A stretch of DNA of 64,000 bases. Source: Pseudocercospora fijiensis CIRAD86. Taxonomy: Eukaryota; Ascomycota; Dothideomycetes; Mycosphaerellales; Mycosphaerellaceae. The translations under genes were made by a program, and so were the position numbers. The DNA is taken from positions 526,599 to 590,598 of the forward strand of contig NW_006921544.1 of the NCBI RefSeq assembly GCF_000340215.1. Reading direction: 5' to 3'. Of this stretch, positions 1-11,289 are shown piece by piece. Under the pieces are notes generated by a model, which saw nothing but the letters and a program-made list of their open reading frames with translations, was not told where the DNA came from and searched no databases. Positions within the stretch are counted from its first letter, which is position 1. Each line of letters begins with the position of its first letter.

Positions 1-1760
1 TATAGGAGTAATAACAAAGGCTAGCTAGGATGCCTAGGCAAGAGATAGTACTGTTACCTTAGATAGCATTACGAGCGACAAAGGCTCTACTAAACTATAT
101 AGAGCGGCCGTCTTTAGTTAGTGTAATAATAAGAAAGTCGAAGTCGCCGCGGCCCCTCTACCCTTCGGAAAGATGTCCCTCTCTAACTGGTTTAAGCTAG
201 AGGCTGTAATGTACCTTTAGCATTAGCGTTTAGTTAACGGAGTCTCGAATAAGGGTTAGCTTCGAACCGCCTTCTATTCTAGGTTCTAGCAGATCTGCCG
301 AGGAGACCCTGTCTACTAGCTCCTCTACGGCCTTACCCGCCCTAATTACGCTCTTAACCTAATCTCCTACCCGTACTACGCTAAGATAACTTAACCTAGT
401 AACGGCGGTTCGACCGAGTTTGCCTATATTAACTAGTACCCTCTCGATCTCTAAGAAGGCATTGCTACAAACTAAGTTTAAGGCTCCGTATCCTTCCTCC
501 CTAAAACGGTAGAGACTACTACGAAGGTCTTCGCTAGGATCTACTAACTAGAAGTCTTTAATAAATAGTGTAAGGAACTTAAGACCCTTCGCTAGGAAAA
601 GGGCCCTACGTACGCCCCTCGGGGTTACATTCTCTCTATTAACTACAATATATATTACCTAAATACTAAGATAGAGAATACCCTCAATAACTTTATTAAG
701 AACGAGCTAAAAAGCAAGTATCGAAATGTAGGCTAGGAGCAGCACCCGGTCGGTGCCCTTAGAGTACGCCTAACCCTTCCCTACCTTCCGTACGGCGCTT
801 AGGCATTACCGAAGAACACTAAGAGGATGACTATACTCCCCTAGTTCTACCGATACGACTTAGTAACTAGAAAGCTCGATTGCGAAGCTAGAGGTACGTT
901 TTAGGAACTCGCCGCTGCCTATCGAGACCTTCTTCCTAGCCCTACCTCGCCCTCTAGTCTTGCAAACAAGTACGGTGCCCCTCCGTACGCGTTCCCGGCT
1001 ACAGTGCGCCTACGCAACAATAACCTAATCTCGGAAGCCCTCGTCGGTCGATTAAAGTAGGACGATACTGTAGTATAGTAACATATTCGAAGACTCTTTC
1101 GCAACCTTAACTAAGAAGGCTCCTTATATATACTCGAGAACTATTTAAAGCAGTATCGTAAGGATGTAGCGTCGGCATACTCTAAGATATTAAGTAAGGT
1201 TATTCGCCTCGAGTAGGAACGTTTCGGGGAGAAATCATTCTTTAAGGCCCTTATATAGTCTTTAAAAGACTAGAGTTGCATCCTAAACAATAGCGGAGAT
1301 CGGTATATACGCCTAAACTAGGATAATTTCTACCGATATCAGCCTACGCCTAACGCTAGGGAGGAGTTTAACTAGGGAGGCTAGGGATTTATATACTAAC
1401 AGGAACCTAGTAAGGTAGACCTTCCTACTAACTAGCGGCAGTCTAGCGCCCCTTTAGCGAAACCTGCTACCTACGCTTCGAAGGTCTCTACTCCTAGTAG
1501 AGTACTCCCGAACGTTAACTCCTAGTAGCTTAGTACCCCTAAGAAACAGCCTCCTTAGCTATCTTCTTTAAAGCAGCCTACGAACCCTATAGCCAATCCG
1601 AATAAGCGACAGACCCGCTAGGACACACGGGCTAAGGCGACGCGGACCTAGGCTCTTATCGACTAATTCAACTAGTAGGGGCGAGGAGGCAATTATAGCG
1701 GCTAGGGCTGTAGAGGTAACTATAGTAGACTAGCGACTCGTAGTGGAAAGAAATGAGTAA
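1..1760 (+). pseudogene. RIP-degraded ORF of unknown repeat family (copy 1, 5' end outside window)
   Basis: A coding relic is readable in pieces: one frame from the window start to about 600, and another from about 640 to 1760, so there is a frameshift near 600-640. Nearly all stops inside are TAG. The C-terminal part is Pro/Gln/Ser-rich and ends in a Gly/Arg/Asn-rich tail (GRGGNYSG, then CRGNYSR), which resembles an RNA-binding RGG box. The first 290 bases match 20951-21245 and the last 400 match 21262-21660, so this is a repeat family. Copy 2 lacks about 1.07 kb present here. I do not recognise the family; a gag-like nucleic-acid-binding protein is only a guess. Confidence 0.5.
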
Positions 1761-2337
1761 TAGGGTATAGTAGCTAGCTAGCTAGGATACCGTTATAGGA
1801 TAGTCGGTTTAGTTTCTTTGCGTGTTTAAGGTTTTTTAGTCCGGGAGGTAAGGAAGCGTTAGTCTAAGGGCAGACTTCTTAGTCCGGGAGGGAAAATGTA
1901 GTAGGGAAACCCGGCTTAGCATAGGTATGTCTACTTGTATCTTCTTCCCCTGTTTTTATACCCTAGAGCACATACAACTACCTTTATAATTAGAACATAC
2001 ATACACACAATATAAGGAGACATAGCTACGACAACACACTATAAGAGAGACATAGGAAATGTACCTAATCTAGCTACAATGTAGCCCTCCCTACGTCTAT
2101 TCTCTTCTTTTTAATATTTATATCGCTTTCCCTTCGAAGTATACAATACTACGCCGACCCCTCGCAGTTTACTAAGTACTAGGCCTATAGCATACAGTTC
2201 CCTATATATGTACCTCTACCTACGACCTACTCGTCCCGCCTATACTAGCTAAGTATTAGTTTACCCTAGTCTACCGGCCGGGAGTCGAGGCTACTCTACT
2301 AGATACCTTATCGAGGAGGGAATAGGATACGTTCGGC
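1761..2337. other. Non-coding tail of the unknown repeat family
   Basis: No open frame is seen. The stretch contains two close copies of a 'agtccgggagg' box (about 1838 and 1882), then GGGAAACCCGGCTTAG near 1905. The same boxes occur at 21770-21810 downstream of copy 2, so this is the 3' flank of the repeated unit. From 2160 to 2240 it still resembles 22040-22100. Confidence 0.4.
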
Positions 2338-2358
2338 TACGTTATAAAAACTTTTTTT

Positions 2359-2500
2359 CCGATTGCGAGGATCCTATCGATAGGATCGCTTAGGATCGCT
2401 TAGGATCCTCGGGATCGTATATTAAAGATCTTATTAGATAGGATCGCTCGGGATCGCGGGGCCGCGATCCTATCGATAGGATCCTCGCGATCGAAATTTC
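2359..2500. repeat. GATC-rich palindromic repeat block, left
   Basis: Overlapping GGATCCTATCGATAGGATCG, GGATCGCTTAGGATCGCTT and GCGATCG units form many nested palindromes. They mirror the block at 3220-3322 near the other end of the same element. Confidence 0.7.
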
Positions 2501-3219
2501 GGGATAGGCTATCCCGAAATTCGAGGGCAAGGAACGTAAAGGACGCGGGACAAGTTAGCCCGTAGTTAGAGCCCGACTACTACTACTACTCCGTATACTA
2601 CTACTACGAGGCATTTCGGGATAATACGTATAGGTTAAATTTAGCGGTTTCGTAGGTTTTTTTTATAAATAAATTTTTTTCGTTAAGGTTTCGTTAAATG
2701 CAGCCGATATTTCGTTAAGCTTTCTTTTAAAAGCCGACGCTTAATAAGTAGAACTTTAAAAAAAAGTATACTCGAAACACTCGAGATTCTTTTCTAGATT
2801 CTAGGATAACTACTAGGTATTAGGACTTAAAAATTTAGAATACTCTTATTAGTATATAGAACCTTAAGTTCTATTTTTTAGATTTCTAAAAATAGTAAAG
2901 TATAACTTAGAAAAGCCAAAATACTATATTGCTTATTTCTATTCCCTAGCTTTAGTTTCGTAGAAAATCTATAAATTTTATATTTTTTTATAATAATGTA
3001 CTAAAAATAGAGTACCTTTCTACTATATTACTAAGCTATAAACCTACTAGACAAAAAGATAAATTAGAAGTAAAATGTCTAGAAAAGTGATTTTCTTTCC
3101 TTTATATCTTTTTATCTAGAAGGTTTACGGCTTAGTAATATATAACAAAAATGTTTTATTTTTAGTATAGTATTAGGCAAAAGTCTAACTTTTATAAGTT
3201 ACCTATTTATCGTTCTAGG

Positions 3220-3322
3220 ATAGCTTAGGATCGCTCGCGATCGCTTAGGATCGCTCGGGATCGCTTAGGATCGCTCGCGATCGCTCGCGATCGCTAGGAT
3301 CGATAGGATCGATAGGATCGGT
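3220..3322. repeat. GATC-rich repeat block, right
   Basis: Consecutive 8-10 bp units (GGATCGCTTA, GGATCGCTCG, GCGATCGCTC) end in three GGATCGATA units. This is the subterminal partner of the block at 2359-2500. Confidence 0.7.
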
Positions 3323-3342
3323 AAAAAAGTTTCCGTAACGTA

Positions 3343-3500
3343 AGACGATAAACTTTCGAGGTTCCGAAGGTTTCTAGAACCGGACCTCTCCCTAACCTAG
3401 CCGGAAAACGTATAAATTTCTAACCCTACGATTCGAAACTTCCTATATATATCCGAGAAAAGATTAAAGGCAGTCGTACGTAGCTTAAGAACCTCTATAT
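3343..3500. other. Spacer between TIR element and LINE
   Basis: CpG-containing, RIP-like sequence with no recognisable frame. The composition changes to the CpG-poor LINE between about 3480 and 3640, so the LINE 5' end probably lies there. No promoter motif can be supported. Confidence 0.3.
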
Positions 3501-3559
3501 AGAGAGGCGGAGAGGGGAAGAAAATAGTAGCGAACAATTAGAGACGAAGGGAAGACAGT

Positions 3560-4745
3560 TAAGAAGGAAGGGAGGACGAATAGAAAGCACTATATACTAG
3601 GGCAGAGGAGGTACTAAAGGCGGAAGATAGAAGAACCCCTAAGAGGGCATATAGGATAATAATCTCAGAACTCCTTAGAGGACTAAAAGCAATCTATAGC
3701 TAGGCAAGCTACGTAATTACAAAGGTAGCTAATATAGTCGCAGCAAAGATTACGAAGAAACAATAGGAGACAAGCCTAAACTACCGCACCTAGGTAGCAG
3801 TAGCTAGTTAGGAGGCGCTAAAACCCCCGAGGACAGTAGTTAGAGTCTATATTACGGACCTATAGGAGCAAAAGGAAATTTAAGGACTTATAGGGAAAGA
3901 GATTGTAGAAAGAATTGTAGTTAAAGAAGTAATTAGGGCGAGGAACGAAGGTAAAGGGGTAATCAAGCTGTTTATAGCATAAGAGTAGGACAAAAAGAAG
4001 CTAGAAACATAAAAAGAATAGAGAACCAAGATAGGGAAAACAGCAAAGGTCTCCTAATAGCAATTTATAATTATAGCCTATAGTATAATAAGAAGCTTTA
4101 AGGAAGAATAGGATATTAAGAGCCTATAGAGACAAAACTAAGCTATATACCTAGGCCTAAAGATTACAAAAGTAGCATAGATTAAAAGGAAAATTGAAGA
4201 GACTAAGAAGTAGTCTTCCCTAATTATCTAGGTAGGGAGTGTAGAGCAAGCTAATATAGTGCTAGACTAGGGGTTGTTCTAGGACTTTAAAAGATTAGAA
4301 ACAGAGATACATAGAAGCAACTATAGGATAATACAGTGCTTTAAATGTCAACACTATAGACACTTAGTAGCTAAGTATACAAAGACAACTAATACCTACT
4401 CCTATTATATAGGGGATTACTAGGTTAAAGAATGCAAAGCGTATAAGGGAGAGGCAAGATATATATACTGCACTAAAAGACACCCCTCTTAGGCGAAGGA
4501 ATGCCTAGTAAGAATATAGGCAGCTAGGAAGGCAAAGGAAGCTAGAATCAATACACTAAAAAGATATATAACAAGCTAGGGCAGCTAGGTATAGAAGCAA
4601 CCTAGCTAAGTGCTATAAAAGAGGTCTAGACAAGATAATAGGTTTACATTCAGGGCCTTACTAGTATAAGAGAGTCACTAGCAACTAGGGAGACTAAGAT
4701 ACCTTAACATTATAGGAAAGGAAGTAGGGTAGATAAAGCTTAGTT
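3560..4745 (+). pseudogene. LINE ORF1 (gag-like protein with CCHC knuckles)
   Basis: The frame reads through TAG stops as a charged, Lys/Glu/Gln-rich N-terminal half followed by Cys/His knuckles. The first knuckle is at 4338-4380: CFKC, then His four residues later, then a Tyr where the last Cys is expected (TGT to TAT). Two more degraded knuckles follow, the last with C-T-K-R-H and K-E-C near 4470-4505. Just before them is the sequence ANIVLDxGLFxDFKRLE, which resembles the conserved region preceding the knuckles in fungal LINE gag proteins. Such proteins bind element RNA. The start codon is not assignable. Confidence 0.75.
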
Positions 4746-4754
4746 AAATGTTAG

Positions 4755-5535
4755 TCTAAAGTGAGGGAAGACTAAAGGAAAACTTATAGAGGAATAATAT
4801 AGATGAAACCTAATAAACATTGCAACATTACTAAACATTATATAGTACAATATTAATAAGAGCAAAGACAAGGTATAGAGGAGCTTCCTTTAAGTACTAA
4901 ACCTAAAAGAACATTATATTATTGCAATCTAAGAGCCCTAGCTCAACCTATACACAAAGAGACTAGCAACAGTTAAAGACCTAAGATACTACCTAATTAT
5001 CTACAACTAGGGAGCCCTAAGGACATACATCTATATTAGCAAGGAGATAGATACAGAAACCTAGTAGGCTATACTATAGGAGGATAGGGACCTAACATTA
5101 GTCTAAGTAGAGACATCCTAAGGTACACTCTAAGTCTACTGCATATACAACCTACTACTAGACTTAAGAAGCAGTACCTAACTAAAAACCCTAGAAAGAC
5201 TACCTAGAGTTATCTAGGGGAACACCTACTAAATCCTACTTAGGGATTTCAACCTTTACTACCCCCTCTAGGGCTTAGACTTTACCCTAGCTTACTACTT
5301 CCTAGTAGGAAGACTAATTAATATATTAGAGAGGGAAGGAATAGAAATTGTTACCCTAAAGGGACTAATTACTTAGGAGGTAAGAGGAAGCAGCAGCATA
5401 CTAGACCTATACTTTGTATTATATTAGATTAGGAATAGGATTACAAGATATAGGGTTAACTAGGAGCTAGAAGAATTATTAGACCACTTCCCGGTACAGA
5501 TTAAGCTAAATGTCTAAGCTAATTAGGAAAGGGAA
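4755..5535 (+). pseudogene. LINE ORF2, AP-endonuclease domain
   Basis: This is the N-terminal part of ORF2. The motifs Q-E-P (AIQEP, about 4925-4940), RDFNLYYPL (near 5240; family consensus GDFNxHHPxW) and SILDLYFV (about 5398-5420) follow the order of the apurinic-endonuclease fold that nicks target DNA in LINE retrotransposition. The Asp-Phe-Asn of the DFN motif is intact. Stops are TAG at expected Gln/Trp codons. It continues in the same direction into the reverse transcriptase domain. Confidence 0.8.
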
Positions 5536-8240
5536 CTAGAGGAGAAGCTTAACTAGAAAGGTACCTAATAGGATAGGATTAGGGAGGAACTAGAAAGGGA
5601 CCCAAAACTAGAGGAACTCTTAACAAAGCACCTCCTAAGGCTAGAGGACATTGATAAGGCAGTAGAAGAACTAATAGGAATCCTAAGACAGGTAGCTAGA
5701 AAGCATACCCTAGCAAAGAAACATTTACTATACTAGCAACTATACTAGACTAGTAAGTATATAAGGAAGGTTAAAGTAGTAAGGAAGGCTAGGAGGCAGT
5801 AGACACAAACCTATACCTAGGAAGCATAGGACAACTATAATAAAGCCTGCTAGGAAAAGAAGATCTAGATTAAGAAGGACAAGATACAAGAATAGAGATC
5901 TATAATAGGAATAATTACAAAGAAACTAGAGGAGATATAGAGGATAGCTAAATAGGTAAGGAGACCTAAATAGGACAAAGACATACTACTACAATTCCCG
6001 GACATTATAGACTAATAAGGACAAATACAGACTACAATAGAAGGGAAAGCAAGAGCCCTAGGCTAATACTTCTTCTATAGAAAAGTATAAGTAGACCTAT
6101 TAGATATAAAGGAGAAAGAACAAGAGACTCTACTACTAGGCATACTAAGAGATACCTAGGTTAAACCCGAAACTATTGAAAGGATCCTAAAGAAAATTCT
6201 AGGCAATAAGGCACTAGGAGAAGACAAGATCTATAACAAACTTCTAAAAGCATATAGGAAGGGGCTAGCCCTAGCACTAGCTAATATCTTTTTACAAAGC
6301 CTAGCACTAGGACACTACCTAAGACTATTTAAGAAGTCCCTAATAGTAGTGCTAAGGAAGCCCTAGAAGGAAGACTATACGCAGCTTAAGGCCTATAGAC
6401 TAATAGCCCTACTTAATATAATAGGCAAGGTACTAGAAAAAATTGTCGCTAAAAGGCTAACAACCTTTACCGAGGAAAGGAACATCCTTCCTAAAGGCTA
6501 GATAGGAGGAAGAAAGAAGAGGTTAATACTAACAGCTATAGAACTAATTACAGAACAGATTAAGCATATCTAGCACTATAGTCAAAACTAGGTAGCAACC
6601 CTCCTCTCCCTTAATATCTTAGGAGCCTTTAACAATGTCTCCTATAAAAGGCTCCTATATATACTTAAACAGAAGGCTACACTAAACTAGATAGTCCAAT
6701 TCATCTAGTCCTTCCTATAGGAAAGGTTAATATAGCTCATTCTAGGCAAATTCAAATTAGACCTAATACTAACTAAAAAGGGAATCCCCTAAGGATTAAC
6801 ACTCTCCCTAATCCTCTTCCTTATCTTTATAGTAGACCTACTCCTACTCCTAGAATCAAGAAACATATTAGCATTAGGGTTTGTAGATAACACAAACATC
6901 CTAGCCTAGTCTAAGACAATAGAAACCAACTGCAAGATCCTAGAAGAGAAGCACTAGGAGTATAAAAAATAGGCAAAGAGATATAGAGCAAAATTCGCCC
7001 TAGAAAAATACTAGCTTATCTACTTTAGTAAGGCTAAATCAACCTACAATATAAAGCAATCAATTACTATCTAAGGCTTTGAAACCCAACTATTAGCAGA
7101 GCTTAGGGTACTAGGGATCTAGCTAGACCTAAAACTAAATTAGGGACTACAAGTAAAGAAGGCAAAGCAGAGGGCAGATACTAGCATACAATCCATTAAT
7201 AGGCTTATAGCCTCTATATAGGGGGCTATATTCGAGAAAGCTAAAGTTATATACAAAGCAATTATTAAGCTAGCAATGCTATATAGAGCACAGATATAGA
7301 CAGCCTAGGAGAAAACACTAAAGAGGATCGAGTAACTAGTTAGTAGGTCCTAAACCTAAGGCCTAAAGAAAATCCTAGGAGTATATAAAACTAAACCTAT
7401 AAGGGTAGTAGAAATGGAATTAGGGATCCTACTAGTCAAACAATACTTTAAGGGACTAAGACACTAATATATAGCAAAGACAATAGAATACCTAGCCTAA
7501 CAGACTATCTAAAAGGCACTAGACAAGATAAAAGCCTAGTGTATTAGGACTAGGAGGCGAGACAGACTACAAATAACTCCTTAGAAAGTCAAAGACCTAG
7601 AGCACTATAGAGTCTTAATAAGAGAAATGCTAGAGAAAGAGCTTTAGGGACTAAACATAAGGCTAAAGGAAGACAAACTAAAGAGAGAGAAACAAAGCCT
7701 AGCAGAATCAATAGCTAGATACCTATAGGAGTAGGAATAGAACAAAATACAAGTTAGACTAGGAACCCCTAAGGCACTAATCAAATTTGGTTAATACAAC
7801 TACTAGCTCTATAAGGACCTAAACAGGGCCGAGGTAAGCCTAGCTATCCAAATTAGATCTAAATACATTAGATTCAGATCTTACCTATTTAGAAGAAACG
7901 TCCTAGGAATTGAAAGCAGGGCTTACTAATATAGCTACTAATCTTAGAACCTTAAGCATATGCTGCTAGTCTGCCCTTAATAGTTAGAAGGCAGAAGTGA
8001 TTAGAGACTAAAAGCAATAGAAAGGGAATACGATAAGCTAATCTAGAGTAAAGAAGACCTAAAGAGGATAGTAAAGTAGATTATCAAATAGGGATTTGTA
8101 TAACAATTCGCACTAGCAAGGGAAACTAAGGAGTAGATAAGAAAGAGGGAAGAAGAGGGGGAAAGAAGGGTAGGGCAGCAGGCAAGGTAGTCAGAGGGTA
8201 ACAACTATAACACTAGTGTACCCTAGAGGAAGGAAAATAA
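5536..8240 (+). pseudogene. LINE ORF2, reverse transcriptase and C-terminal region
   Basis: Reverse-transcriptase blocks occur in order. They include YRLIALLNIIGKVLEK (about 6400), Q-I-G-G-R (6497), LLSLNILGAFNNVS (about 6605; the catalytic Asp of LDI is Asn here), GIPxGLTLS (6781) and GFVDNTN (about 6877; second catalytic Asp is Asn). The two Asp-to-Asn changes fit TpG-to-TpA mutation. A distal Cys/His cluster with H-M-L-L-V-C-P lies near 7955-7977, as in Tad-type ORF2. Stops are mainly TAG. The enzyme would copy element RNA at the nicked target but is dead here. Confidence 0.88.
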
Positions 8241-8374
8241 GGAAACGAGGAAGATTAACACTTATAAATAGGACAGGAGGGAGGTTTTTACCAACTAAGT
8301 TAGTTTCCTACCTAAAACAATATATAGAAACAGACCTACATAGGCCGAAAGGTACTACAATAGGCAAATGAAAT

Positions 8375-8392
8375 ATCTATCTATCTATCTAT
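8375..8392 (+). repeat. ATCT tetranucleotide tail of the LINE
   Basis: About four ATCT units follow directly on the LINE 3' region, where fungal LINEs end in poly(A) or a short microsatellite. The sequence that follows belongs to a different, CpG-rich element. Confidence 0.6.
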
Positions 8393-8396
8393 ATAT

Positions 8397-8911
8397 CCGA
8401 GACGAGCCCGTTATCCCTACTCGTAAACGAGACGGAGCCCGCGTAATCTGCGGTAGAAGGCGCTAAACTATTCTAAGACCCGGAAATAAACGAAATATAG
8501 AAAGGCATTAGCGAGAAGGATATAATATACTAGACGGTATTACGAAAAGTCCGTAATAGATATAGGATATTATAGCCGGAAATTAAGGTAAAGATTTAGA
8601 TCGGAGATTATATAATAGACCCTAAGGGATTCCTACGCTACCGCGGCAAGCTCTAGGTACTAGGAGCTATTACTACGACGGAGGCCGAATACAAAGATAT
8701 AGGGACCGAAGAACTATAGTAGGATATACTACGTACGAAAATTATCTAGTTAATCTACGACTTACCGCTTTACGGTTACTTAGGCCGGGATTCTACCGCT
8801 TCTATACTAGGTCGCGACTTCTACTAGCCGCTATAGTTAAAATGGGTACGACAATTCCTACGGTTTTCTAATTATAGCGGACGTAATAAGGTATAGAGGG
8901 AATATAAATAT
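8397..8911 (+). pseudogene. Gypsy family C integrase relic, 5' part (zinc-binding domain)
   Basis: One frame with TAG stops reads as the region upstream of a Ty3/gypsy integrase: a degraded His-x-x-x-His region around LPLYGYLGRDST (His to Tyr) and the following FYxPLxLKWVRxFL helix. It stops abruptly at the LTR of gypsy copy A and resumes at 16078 with the integrase core. The gypsy A insertion therefore split this older element. Its LTRs are not visible in the window. Confidence 0.7.
8907..8911. repeat. 5 bp target-site duplication (left) of gypsy A
   Basis: AATAT directly precedes the 5' LTR and is repeated exactly at 16073-16077 after the 3' LTR. Confidence 0.9.
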
Positions 8912-9109
8912 TGTTAGGACTAAAGAGGTTATACGTAATTAGTATATAACTAGGCTCGAGTGAAGCTAGGGTCTTAATGCCTTAGGCAGGGCTTAGCGCT
9001 TAGCGTTAGGCTAACTAGCCTGCCTTCCTCCCTCTCCTCTTAGATCTCTATCGAATACTACTTGTACCTACTACTACCCTATCTACCTGCTAACATAACC
9101 CTTCTTATA
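8912..9109 (+). repeat. 5' LTR of gypsy A
   Basis: A 198 bp repeat starts TGTTAGG and ends TTCTTATA (TA in place of the usual CA). It matches 15875-16072 with scattered C/T and G/A differences. Confidence 0.93.
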
Positions 9110-9640
9110 TAGTATTCGATCCACCCTTTAAGGGCAGTAGCTAGATAGTCCTTATTTCAAGCTTTTAGCGGTATAGCTACGAATAAGACTAATCTAACTA
9201 TATTGCGCCCGAACAACGGGACCTATACGTACTATCCTATCGAAACAACCGTACTAATCATTAAGCAAGGCCTTCTATACGGCCTATTATACCAAGTTAA
9301 TTATACTAAGCCGATATCTACTAATTCCGCTATATCCGTATCTTAGGGGCTAATAATATATTATTAGTGTCGCCCCTTACAATAGCCGGTTTATTACGAA
9401 ACAACAACCGTACCGCCGCTAGCAGCGCTAGCAATAACAACGCTAGTAGCACAGTTCCCGCTAAAGTGCCTACTAAAGTGCCTCCTACTAAAGAGCCTAC
9501 CGGAGAGCCTATTAAAGAAGAACCTATAATTCTAGGTAATAATCCAGAATTGCCTGTTAACGACATTCTTAATAACATTGTTAATCGACGATATAGCTAG
9601 CTAGCCTTTAGCCCCTAACTAGTAGGGAGACTCTAAGAAG
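9110..9640 (+). other. Gypsy A leader with candidate primer-binding site
   Basis: The bases right after the LTR, TAGTATTCGATCC (9110-9122), could be a RIP-altered tRNA primer-binding site (TGG changed to TAG), but the tRNA cannot be named. The rest is leader. An Ala/Ser/Asn/Pro/Thr-rich frame at 9367-9600 may be the start of the gag region; no clear homology is visible. Confidence 0.4.
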
Positions 9641-10740
9641 CTACCTAAAACAGGCTTACTACCCTACGTTAAGAATAATAGCTAAAGGATAACCTCCTCG
9701 AAATTCGCCGCCTTTAGGAGGCCCTAACAACTAATACTAAGCCGATAGTAGGGCCTTCCTTATTATTAGTCCTAGTCTAGAAGAAGGATGCTAAACTTAA
9801 GGACTGCACCGTGTTTAACGGCTCTAGTCGAAAGCAATACAACGACTATATCCGTAACTGTAAGCTTAACTAACGAAACGCACTAAGGGCTCTACTAAAT
9901 AACTATTTACTAGTCGTCTATACTATGTAGTATATTAATAGCGACCTAAAACGCACCTAGGATAACCATTTTGACTCCCTAGAGGACTAGACTACTGTTT
10001 AGTAGCAGACCTATAAAACTATTATACTAGACACCCTTAGGAACCCTATACTAAGGCAATAATACGCTTAGGACTAGTACCTTCGGGCTAAACAAAAGAC
10101 TGATTAATCGGCTCGTTTATTTAAGGCCTATTTAAAGACCCTCGAGGACGATCTTCCGGCTAAGACTAATTCTATATAGATCTCTAAGATACGCCTAAAA
10201 CTTAGGTAGGAGCTTATCCTTAAATTAGACCGCCGCCGTGTATTCGAACAGGCTAATCTAATACGTATTTAATTTATAGTCGAAGTAGAAACAGCCGAAC
10301 GAGCTGTTTAGCTCTAGTAACGACTAGAATCGAGGATCCGACTAGCTAGTACTAACCGGAGCAACCGTAGTAGCCGCGGAGGAAACTAAGGTTCCTACTA
10401 GAACAATAATACTAATAATAGGAATAGTAACAACGACCGTAGAAGAAGCCGTAGCCGGCGGCTATATAGAGGAGGCCGTAATAGGGGCCGTAGAAGGGGC
10501 TCGTATCCCTATAGTACTAATCGCTTAACTAATAATAGTAGCAATAGCGGCTATAGCAACCCCCTAACTTAATTGAAGTGCTTCAATTGTAATAGCACTA
10601 GCTATCTACTAGGCTAATGCGACAAACCTAAGGACTAGGCCCGAATCGACTATACTACTACTAAGTACCGAAAGCACCTCTTAGCCGCTAACACTACCCC
10701 TATAGGCTAACCTTCGAAAAAAGAGTAAGCGCCGTACTAA
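9641..10740 (+). pseudogene. Gypsy A gag (capsid and CCHC knuckle)
   Basis: The frame reads through TAG stops. It has a capsid-like helical region from about 9780 (CTVFNGSSRKxYNDYIR) to 10320. An Arg/Gly/Asn-rich stretch follows at about 10365-10520, then a zinc knuckle at 10579-10620. The knuckle reads Cys-x2-Cys-x4-Tyr-x4-Cys, with Tyr in place of the expected His (CAC/CAT to TAC/TAT). Gag would package the element RNA in virus-like particles. The matching region is present, inverted, in copy B (55.8-56.9 kb) and on the plus strand in copy C. Confidence 0.8.
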
Positions 10741-10799
10741 CTGTTAGCCTCGTACGGCGTAAGACTATCGACATTGTGCTAGCTATAATACGCTCCTAC

Positions 10800-11130
10800 C
10801 TTGTATAGGATACGAAGGGCACTAGCTATTAAACTAAGGTTATACTAGATCTAGGAAATTCAGTTAGTGCCCTTATTAGCTATCGCCTAGCTAAGCAATT
10901 AGACCTTCGACAACTGCCGAGGACTAACCTACCAACCCTTGCTTAGTTTAATAACGCTCGGCACTTAACCTATAGGGCCTACTATATTCCTATAGCTCTA
11001 AAGGACGACCTCGGAAATGAACGCCTACTAGACTTTACTGCCTACGTAGTAGATATAGACTACCTATATAGGGGAGCTACTATTGTTATTAGCAACCCTA
11101 TTCTTAAGCACTATGCTATAGTTATAGACT
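10800..11130 (+). pseudogene. Gypsy A aspartic protease region
   Basis: The sequence VILDLGNSVSALI at about 10837-10875 is placed where retroelement aspartic proteases carry D-S/T-G. The residue after Asp is Leu here, so either the motif is diverged or the assignment is approximate. It lies between the knuckle and the reverse transcriptase, as expected for the enzyme that matures the polyprotein. Confidence 0.65.
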
Positions 11131-11289
11131 TAGGCAGTTAACAATAGCGATTTAGAATCGCTAGGAGAGAGGATATTAAACATATCGACATTAGCGAGTA
11201 TCCTAATAATATTAGGGTCCTATTTGTTAGCAACCTAACACCTGCCTTAGCTAATCCGACAGCTAACCTACTCGGTAGTAATAACGATA

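Larger units (their letters stand above)
2340..3340. mobile_element. 1.0 kb non-autonomous TIR element with TA flanks (Tc1/mariner-like MITE)
   Basis: The ends are imperfect inverted repeats of about 24 bp. The left end begins CGTTATAAAAACTTTTTTTC; the right end, read on the minus strand, begins CGTTACGGAAACTTTTTTAC. Both ends are flanked by TA (2338-2339 and 3341-3342), as expected for Tc1/mariner/pogo insertion. Just inside each end lies a dense block of GGATCG and GCGATCG repeats. The AT-rich middle has no coding frame but contains an inverted repeat with arms near 3023-3061 and 3107-3148. The superfamily rests on the TA flanks only. Confidence 0.5.
3500..8394 (+). mobile_element. Tad-like LINE (non-LTR retrotransposon), RIP-mutated
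   Basis: The element has two ORF relics in the order expected for fungal Tad/I-type LINEs: a gag-like ORF1 with cysteine knuckles, then ORF2 with AP endonuclease, reverse transcriptase and a C-terminal Cys/His region. It ends in a short tetranucleotide tail (ATCT repeats, 8375-8392) and no LTRs are present. CpG is nearly absent from about 3640 to 8350 while CpA survives, unlike every neighbour. The 5' boundary is uncertain and no target-site duplication could be recognised. Confidence 0.85.

Noticed and set aside
919..1104. Minus-strand 61-codon open frame
   Set aside because: It lies antisense to the unknown-family ORF with no recognisable motif; TpA-rich RIP DNA gives chance open frames on the strand without TAG.
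9110..9122. tRNA gene at the gypsy A primer-binding site
   Set aside because: Only a 13-base T-arm-like match; no cloverleaf. No tRNA or rRNA gene was recognised anywhere in the window.
9330..9600. Overlapping plus and minus open frames (Ala/Thr-rich and Leu/Val/Gly-rich)
   Set aside because: The minus frame mirrors the gypsy gag leader and its hydrophobic composition is the antisense of Ala/Thr/Asn codons; only the plus frame could be gag-related.
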